In this document: positions 56,047 through 64,000 of the stretch, piece by piece
Position numbering within the stretch: position 1 is the first letter of the stretch
Layout of the letters: the number at the start of each line of letters is the position of its first letter
Assembly (NCBI RefSeq): GCF_023856365.1
Contig: NC_064548.1
Location: forward strand, 16,726,461 to 16,790,460
DNA: 64,000 nucleotides
Direction: 5' to 3'
From: Brienomyrus brachyistius
Lineage: Eukaryota; Chordata; Actinopteri; Osteoglossiformes; Mormyridae
Notes under the pieces: generated by a model
Seen by the model: the letters and a program-made list of their open reading frames with translations, nothing else
Told to the model about the DNA's origin: nothing
Databases searched by the model: none
Position numbers and translations under genes: made by a program

Positions 56047-57894
56047 ACACTCAAGTATTAAATATATTCTCATTACCATACTTGTAATACTGGACTCTCA
56101 GATTAGTACATACTGTAAATCTTACAATATCCATTACAGTATTGTATATATATATTACTAAGTGTACTATACTGTATGCACACGCACACACACAGACCAT
56201 TCTGGAATGCTATATACATACCAATCAGTATGGTTAAGAATCACATACATAATTATTACTTATGACATAAAGCTGTCATGTGACCTTCTTTTGGATTTAC
56301 CATGATGCATTATACAATAGAAATTTATTAGAAAACAAGGAAAAAGTACCACAGTAAATAAAGATGACATTCACTTACAGGATGTAAAACTAATAAAAAC
56401 ACACACAGACACAGACACACCCACACAAGCAGTGCAGGCACACGGAGCCTGACAAACCCAAAAGCACGGCGCGACCGGCCCTTATACGAGGCTGATCGAT
56501 AGCTTCTCAACACATCTAATGCTTATCCGGTGTTTACCGTGTACAAAATCCCAAATGAGCTCTTAAGGTGCAATGACATATAGGCAGGATGTGGGCATCA
56601 GCACGGAAGCACGGTGGTATGCAGCGATCTGTCAGATGGCGGGATAAAAGGGGAAGACGCGACTTGTCACCGTCAGACACATCAGACGCCCCCGAAGCTG
56701 CCGGCCAGAGATGGAGGATTAGGATTCGGCCTCTGGCACGATCACAGTCACACAGCAGTTGCACTGGAATGCAATTAATCATCTCATGACAGCACCTGGG
56801 ACTGATAAAACAACACTGTACCATCAGATGCTTCACCGCAGAGATAGGAAATGGGAGTTTAGTGTGTTTGCGTAGCGGGGGGGGGATTTGGTCACGTTCG
56901 CATGCAATTACTTGTATCAATATTCCAATTTCAATAAAGCTTCATAAGTAAAGCAAAATATAATTATTCTAACTTTCAATATCGCATAATTTTAGATACA
57001 TGCCAGAGTAATAAAAAACAGGTGGTGTGACATGTGTATGGCATTAAGGTGTTGATTCAGTCGATTTGCAGACGGGACACATGAGTTATGGCTATGCAAG
57101 CGGCAGACCTGCTGCGCTGTACAGCCATATTAATTTCTCGATCTGCTGAAGCACTAAAATTATGCATGGTACTGTTCCACATGGGGTCACTGTAGAGCTT
57201 TCCAGAACTCTCAGGACTTGCGATAAAGGAAGGAGCCAAATTCTTTTTTGGGAAACCAGATGTGAGAGTGATTGCTCTCTAAGTGATATTTCTTATTAAA
57301 CAGCTTATCTAGAATGATAAAAAAAAGATGGGCTGTCGGGTGCTTTCCTGGTATCTTCATGTCTACGTGCACATGCAGTATTTCTTAATTGTCTAATCCG
57401 GTTGATTTTTATTTAGTTTTTTTTTACATTTTTTTTCTTTCCCCTTCTTATTTTCCAAAAAGGGGATTAAACTGTAAAACCAAAGCAACAATACTAATAA
57501 TTATTTAATCAAAATTGGTTTAATCATCTCGTAAATAGCACACTGCTGAAGCTGTTGTTAGTGTGAGTGCTATTTCTGAACATCACACAGCTTGGTCACC
57601 AGGATTTATTGTAATCCAAAAGGCTGGTTCATACGGTACGTGGTAGTGCCATAGTGCGTGTAGCGATTGTGACAAAATTTTCGTCATAGGGGCTGGCTTG
57701 GATAAGTGCCATGCACAAGGCTCAGCAACTCTTGAAAACTGGAACAGCATGGAGGCTCCACTCAGTGACATAACTGAAACATGATCAATCAACCAGGGGA
57801 AAAATAGAAGGAAGTCAGAAAGTAGATCCGAAAGCCAAGAGTACTACGTTCAGTACTACGAACGTCAGATTGTACTTTTGTTCTTGGCATGAAT

Positions 57895-58175
57895 GGTCTT
57901 CTTGGGGCGCAATAAATCATGGAATTGTTCTCATTAACAAAAATACAACCAATGCATCCTTGATATTTGGCACGGGGCAAGAACAACACCTGGGTACCAG
58001 GTACCAGGAACACAAACATCGTACCTGTGTGTCCTTGGCAAGACCGGTCTGGCTAACTTGCCTCCCAAGACCGAACTTGGGATGGAATCAATCATGGGAT
58101 TGGTCTCGTTTGGCAAGGATGCGACAGATTCATTCTTGATGTTTGGGTTGAGGCAAGAACAACATTTGGGGATTT
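57895..58175 (+). repeat. Diverged tandem pair, about 172-bp offset
   Basis: The blocks at about 57900-57990 and 58072-58165 align by eye at roughly 65%. They share CTTGGG, AATCATGG-ATTG, TTCTTGAT or TCCTTGAT, and GGCAAGAACAACA in the same order. This is probably an internal duplication in an old interspersed element. Confidence 0.55.
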
Positions 58176-59117
58176 TTACCATCCTCTGTACTTCTGTTCT
58201 TTGTACTGGAACTGGTGTTTGTCAACGGATGACGATGTCAAACGGGTAAGTGAGAACACAAGTAAAGTCAAGTACAGGTATTGACACCCTTTTTTATGAT
58301 CAGAATGATAATGTTTTAATGTGAGTGCGCCTGTCTCACTCTCTCCTTACCTCCACATTTCTCTGGTTAGAGTACCGAAGTACAGACATCCCACCTCTAC
58401 CAGAAGTTCTGGGAGTCCCGCAGAAAATGACAGCAGCTCCCTGACAACTGCAAATGATGCGCGATGTCCTGGAAGTCTGTTGTTATTAGCTTATACTGTC
58501 CATACTTTCTAGCGTGGTATTTGGTCTCTTGATGCTATTTTAAAAAGCAACACTATTTTGGTATCGACCTGACATAATTTGCCGAGCTGCAGCTGGGAGA
58601 TAATTTCAAATGAAAATACCATGATACACGGAATTACCGTAATACCACCTAAGCCTAGCCAGCCCCCCACTCCCCCTACCTCCCCGGTTGTCCCCCATTC
58701 TCTTAATTGAAATCAATATGCCTGAGGTGGGATGCCTGATACTAAGTACTGGCAAAAAGAGCATACAGAAGACATTTAAATACCATGGCGATCGCAAGGG
58801 ACGAGAATTACAATTAAACATCCGGCGTTATAAATTACCGCTCCAAACATATAACATAAAATAAAATATAGAAATTAAATACATTTTATTACAGTTATGT
58901 TGAGGCTCAGTGAAACTGCAGTAGCTGTTGCACACAGCGGGAGGCTCCCATTTAAGTTTAAAGGCGCCAGAATCAGACAGCCTGCATGCTTTTAAAACGA
59001 TCAGCTGGATCTGAACACCATAACAGGGCCTCCATTGAAAATAAAGGTCTTCTTTGCCCAGTTACTTACTGCCAGGCATAATGAGGACTGCGAAAATCTC
59101 TAACAATGTAACTGAAT

Positions 59118-59159
<42 letters not shown>
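59118..59159 (+). repeat. (CA)n microsatellite
   Basis: Uninterrupted CA dinucleotide array of about 20 units. Confidence 0.97.
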
Positions 59160-59166
<7 letters not shown>

Positions 59167-62100
59167 GAGAATATACAGGATACCAGAAACAAACAAAAAC
59201 TTGCCACCTGTGAGTTAGAGGCACCAGAATGAGTCATTCATTACAAACTAACCTCACTTACTCCAGCTGAGTTGAGAGAAGAGCAGCTGGATCCTGCCCA
59301 GTCTGACAGGCTGGGGGTACTTATTTGACCATGCTGAACTAATTGTGTTTCAGTCCTATTTATTTCAGCCCCCGGGTCCAGCCCTGTGTGAACATAATGT
59401 ACACAATACTATTCAATTAATTATGACGGAATTGGAAAATAGCTAATTTTCCCACCATTTAAAACGAGGTTTATAAATTAAGCGGTGGAGGTTCATGTCC
59501 CCGAGTGAAAACATGGTTGAACCCTTTAGCAAGGTACTTAACCTGAACTGTTTCAACAGAACATCCAGTCCCATAAATGAACAGTCAGACATTTGTGCAT
59601 TACGTTAAAAGCTTCTGATAAGAAACTACTAAGCAAATAAATAATGAAACGTAGTGGAGCTGAAATATTTATTTGGCCAGGGAGATGCCTTCTCTGCAAT
59701 ATTTTCCCAACAAACACACATATGCATGCACACACAAACACAGTTATCTCCCAGGCCTTTCCTTTCGCAAGGTTACAATACTGTAACTCACACATAGATT
59801 TGTGGGCCCAGACAGTAATCAATACTGCCGTACGAGTTTTAAAATCAGGCCCAAATGCACAGAGCCTAAATTGCGACCAAAATCGTCGCATTGATTGCGG
59901 TTCACAGTATGACATTTATGAAGTTCTCCAGTCACCCCTACGTTGAAATTTCAAGGAAACGTCACGTTGAAGGCCAGGGGTCACGAATCACAAGAGCAAA
60001 TGCTTTTCTATCAGTGACATATTCAAAAATCGTACACGCAAGGCTTCCAAGCTGATCTGAGTAGACATCATACGTCAAAGCTTTACGTAAAGACTAGCCT
60101 GAGTCCACGTCTGAATCCTGAAATTCTTATCGTCATTAATATATGACATTAAGGAAGGACAGTATCAGTTTCTAGGGAATTTCCAATACTGATTGCATAT
60201 AAGTTGACATACTTCACATGGTAATTTTGACTGCAGATATGATATGCTATATGTAATGAGTAGCTCTTATCTGGAGTCAGTGCTCTGGTAGGATGTGCTG
60301 TGCATGAATATCTTCTGTGCAGAATCCCCCACAGGAAGCGAGAGAGACAGACAGCTGGGAAAACAGACATACAGGGAGACAGACAGCTGGGGACAGAACA
60401 GCTGCAGAAACAGACAGATGGAAAGAGACAGCTGGAGACACAGACAGCAGGGGAGGCAGCTGTATCAATTTAAAAAGTTGCACAAAACTGAATGTTGTAC
60501 TCATATTCCTTATAAATAGATTTAATATCGTCCTGTAATTGTTCTGGTCGGTTGTCCACTGATAACACAGACATCTTACTTTATGAACACAATGCTTGAC
60601 TAGAATCTTTTCACCCTCCACATCATCCTTTTACAGGAGAGGATCAAGATGAGAAATGGACCTTATCTACTGCGACCACAGATCACAAATCTTTGCAAGA
60701 ATGCATCATTGTGTAAACCTGCGGATGTCACTTGGTTCCACTGGATTGGATAACATCACCAGCCATGTGATCCAGAACCATGCGCTATGGTTTGTCAATC
60801 ATCTGCAAATCATGACAAGACAGTCAATATACTTTTGAGTGCAAACATATATTAGTCCCCCCTAAATACAGGTATTGGGTAGGGTGCTTTCTCGGAGCTG
60901 TGTTGAAAATATGGATCAAATGAGGCATCATGGGATCATGTAGGAGGCCATCTGGCAAAGGGCTGGTGGATCGTGCTGTGGTACCTTCGAGGGCAGAAAG
61001 CCTCAAATGATGTTGCTGACAGCATCCCTTGAGAGGTGAAGGGAATGTTCATTGATGCCTTTTGCATGTTGGGAACCTTGATTGGGCTTGAAATCTTGTA
61101 GAAGCAGTATTACAGTAATGTGGGGTGAAAAGCAAATGCAGCACATCGACACTCACCAACAATTCCATGACTTGCTATCAATGATAATAGACTGAACACT
61201 AGTCTTTCGGCACAAGTAGACAGTCCAGAAGGGGCACTTTTCTGGGTCATCAACACACAACCTTGCCTTTGGGGACTATTTAAATAAAGCAGAACCCAAT
61301 GGAGAATCTCTGATTGGACAGGTGGTGACATACAGACACTACACTAAGACCAGTCCCAGAGGGAAATGGCCTATCACCTTTCTGTCTAAGCCATTACTAC
61401 TCATCATTGCCACCCTGGCTTTCCTGGAGTGTATTCCAATGTTCTTGGCAGGCTTTGATGTCACTCTTATAAGTTTCATATTACTTTTGAAGTTTTAAAC
61501 AAAGATATATGAGGGACAAAATAATTGCAAGGTGAACCTTTAATCAAAAAGAGTGAAAAGCAGTGTCTTGCAGTATAGAATATTCTCAATGCCCCTTTGA
61601 GTTCCTGTCTCCACATCTACATCCATACTATTAATATTCTGGGTTGTCCCAGAAGAAATCTTAACAGATGACTCAAGAAACACTATTACCTTCCCTATTC
61701 TTCACTCTTTTACCATTTTTTAAATACAGGATTTATTGACAATAACAAGGCAAAGAGTGCTAAGCTAAAGGTTAAGCTGACTAGTGGAATTACAGCGTGG
61801 ACAGGGACCATTAAAATTCTTAATATAATTTCCTTTACCTGTATTATTTCCGTCACTCCACTAGAATAAGTGAAGCTCTTCTCCCTGGGTCATTTTTTTT
61901 GACATAATCCAAGTTCCACATGCCAACTTAATTCAGCTAACACACAGTCCCAGCCCTGGAGCTATACAACTTTATAGACCCAGGTTTATGTATGTGCTTT
62001 GTGGATGGAGTTTTAGAACCCAGATAACCTTGTGGCACCTAAAAAATGGCATGTCTTAAAACCAAGACACTTAGGCCTTCACAATCCATTTAATTAAAAC

Positions 62101-62743
62101 AATTCCATAAATTACAGCCGGCGCTATCAGGGAAACAGAAAAAGCAGAAGGTAAATTACGGTCCCAGACTGAAAAACATTTATAGGGGACATGGAAGAGC
62201 GTGCTTTCATTTCAGATATAAAGCACCGCGCTTGCTGAATCAACATCAGTTTGGAGTGAAGGTAGGGCTGATTGAAGTAAAATAAAAAGAGGAAAGATAA
62301 GATCGAGTGAAGGTCACATTTATGTAACCAAATCAATTAAATACTTTTCACTTGAAGTTTGTTTTCCTTTTGGTTTTTTTTTTTATATATCTATTATGGA
62401 TATTTCATGAACAGACAGCAGCCATGGTCAATGAGCAAGCGATGTTTCTGTATCGTATGCTTCATATCAGGCCGCTGATGATATGGGGACAAACCCGTTT
62501 AATCTTGCTGGTGACTCGCTCTACCCTGGGGCGAGTCAGGCGAACGCAATGGAGGCGGGAACTTCGGGGGATTTGAAATCCATCGCGTCTTTTCTCTCTA
62601 ACCCCAATTGCTCAGAGGGGGTTCATGGGTTCATGGGTACAGTAGCAAGTGGTTTTCTGAAGACTAACCTTATCTAGTAAGCTAATCGTGTATTAGGAGA
62701 CCCTGACAGTTGGGAACTTGAATGAGAGGGTGGCTCGGACGTG

Positions 62744-62744
<1 letters not shown>

Positions 62745-62780
<36 letters not shown>
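62745..62780 (+). repeat. (GT)n microsatellite
   Basis: Uninterrupted GT array of about 17 units. Confidence 0.97.
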
Positions 62781-63657
62781 CCACAATGTCTGTGCTTAAG
62801 GCCGGACAGCCAGCATGTCAGCATTGTGTGCCTATTGATGGGCCCTTCCTGAGATCTCATCTTATTAGTCTCCTAACCCTGCAGGTAACGGGCCTGTGGT
62901 CGCAGTGACTGACGCCTCCTTCAATCACGACGGCAGTATTTGCATTCCAAATGACCGCGGCGCAGTGCCGGGGCGGGAGGCTGTCAGACATACCGGTGAG
63001 TTATCTGAGCAGCCGTGCCGTGACTACAAGACGCCAAGCGGGCCCATAAACCTTCGCCGGGGCCCCTGTCAAAAAGTGCCGATTTTAATGCTCTCGGTGA
63101 CACAGGCTACCTTATTGCGGCACTTAACCAAATTGACTTTGTGTCGTTTAAATCATATTTCCTGCACGGAGGAGGTGGAGGAGGGAAATCTCAAAGACTG
63201 AAGGGTCACAAAAGTTAGCTGGCGCCGCTATCGGACCTGCCGGTCTTGAAACAGGGCAAACTGACCTCTGTCCTAAGTGTGCAACTGCAGTCCGTTAAGC
63301 TGGCTCCCCTTTACTGCCCTTAATTTCCTTTAAAATGAGGACGTTGTGTAGTAGGCTCAGTTAAATGCACTGTGGGCTGGCTGCTAGGACAGCAAGACAT
63401 CAGGAGTAGGGGAGGGAATGGGCGGGGCCGAGGAGCCTCCCTTTGCCTTCTGATTGGAGAAAAAACTCAGGTGGGGCATCATGAAGCATAAGCATTCCCA
63501 CTCATGCGCACACTTTCAAACTGCCGAGAAAAAAAAAAAAAATGTGCCACTGTACTTTTTATCCACCATAGCACAAAAAAAGACTTCTTATGTTAACCCA
63601 AATATAGGCATGCAGAATGCTGCATGTTATTGTAGCACAACTATTTAAATAATTATA

Positions 63658-64000
63658 CAGTCCCCTCCAAACATTTTGGAATAGTGAGTGCCAATTCCTT
63701 TTTGAGATAAGAGATCAGTAATTCAGCTTTTATTTTCAGGTATTTACATCTAGATATGCTAAACAACTTAGAAGATACCATCATAATAATGTAATGTAAT
63801 GGAACGCCAGTGTTTTCCGTGCAACTGGACACACCTGTGCAACAAAAAATACCTGTCAGTCACATGTCCCAATAATTTTGCTTGTCTACAAATTTGGCGT
63901 TCCATTACAAACGATGGTATCTTCTAAGTTGTTTAACATATCTAGATGTAAATACCTGAAGGTAAAAGCTGAATTTCTGATCTCTTGTCTCATGTTCATC
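63658..64000. mobile_element. Tc1/mariner-like fold-back element, cut by window end
   Basis: Starts CAGTCCCCTCCAAACATTTT after TA (63656-63657), an end typical of Tc1-like elements in fish. A block at about 63704-63781 returns in reverse complement at about 63914-63986 (GATCAGTAATTCAGCTTTTA and TAAAAGCTGAATTTCTGATC), with an inner TGGAACGCCA/TGGCGTTCCA pair. The right end would lie just past 64000. No transposase frame is present. Confidence 0.82.

Larger units (their letters stand above)
53697..64000 (-). other. il1rapl1: Probable il1rapl1 intron upstream of Ig3, open at window end
   Basis: More than 10.3 kb with no readable Ig2, Ig1 or signal-peptide exon; introns of this gene are very long in other vertebrates. 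It contains several fold-back elements and SINE remnants listed separately, a CAGACAG-rich tract (60345-60450) and CpG-richer unique blocks near 56580-56760 and 62880-63230. Confidence 0.75.

Noticed and set aside
57057..57239. Minus-strand 60-codon frame considered as an upstream il1rapl1 Ig exon
   Set aside because: No Ig cysteine/tryptophan pattern, no match to the expected Ig2 or linker sequence, and no suitable splice borders.
60860..61420. Possible retroelement remnant on the minus strand
   Set aside because: Frames are broken and no reverse-transcriptase, integrase or gag motif can be read with confidence.

Overview
This is a eukaryotic, vertebrate window, most likely from a ray-finned (teleost) fish. 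The evidence is two spliced vertebrate genes with GT-AG introns, dense dinucleotide and tetranucleotide microsatellites, tRNA-derived SINEs with GGAT-repeat tails, Tc1/mariner-like elements, fold-back MITEs and decayed LINE fragments. There is no operon structure, CRISPR array or prokaryotic gene. Species cannot be fixed from the sequence alone.

Two genes are supported. The first is nr0b1 (DAX1) on the + strand: two exons, 12958-13510 and 13988-14229, giving a complete 264-residue orphan nuclear receptor that lacks a DNA-binding domain. The second is the 3' half of il1rapl1 on the - strand: five coding exons between 53696 and 33765, giving the C-terminal 432 residues. These cover the third Ig domain, transmembrane segment, TIR domain and C-terminal tail ending in SSVIW. 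Exon phases join without a break. The upstream exons (signal peptide, Ig1, Ig2) are not recognised and probably lie beyond 64000. The genes converge tail to tail about 19.5 kb apart, the same arrangement as NR0B1 and IL1RAPL1 on human Xp21.

Layout. 1-12.4 kb is gene-free. It holds a nearly identical inverted duplication (arms 1625-2520 and 11390-12350), a 36-bp minisatellite and LINE/SINE remnants. 12.4-14.2 kb holds nr0b1 with a CpG-dense first exon. 14.2-33.7 kb is intergenic, with a complete SINE flanked by a 10-bp target duplication, several MITEs, three minisatellites (48-bp, 10-bp and about 31-bp units) and a (TATC)n array. 33.7-53.7 kb holds il1rapl1 exons and introns. 53.7-64 kb is probably a further il1rapl1 intron with fold-back elements and some GC-rich blocks that could be conserved non-coding elements.

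The two genes are not known to act in one pathway: NR0B1 is a transcriptional corepressor of steroidogenic and gonadal programmes, IL1RAPL1 a synaptic adhesion receptor. Their proximity reflects conserved synteny. I found no evidence for a new biological system. The most notable observations are the inverted duplication next to nr0b1, a TAGCAG tandem splice acceptor in il1rapl1, and candidate non-coding regulatory blocks.
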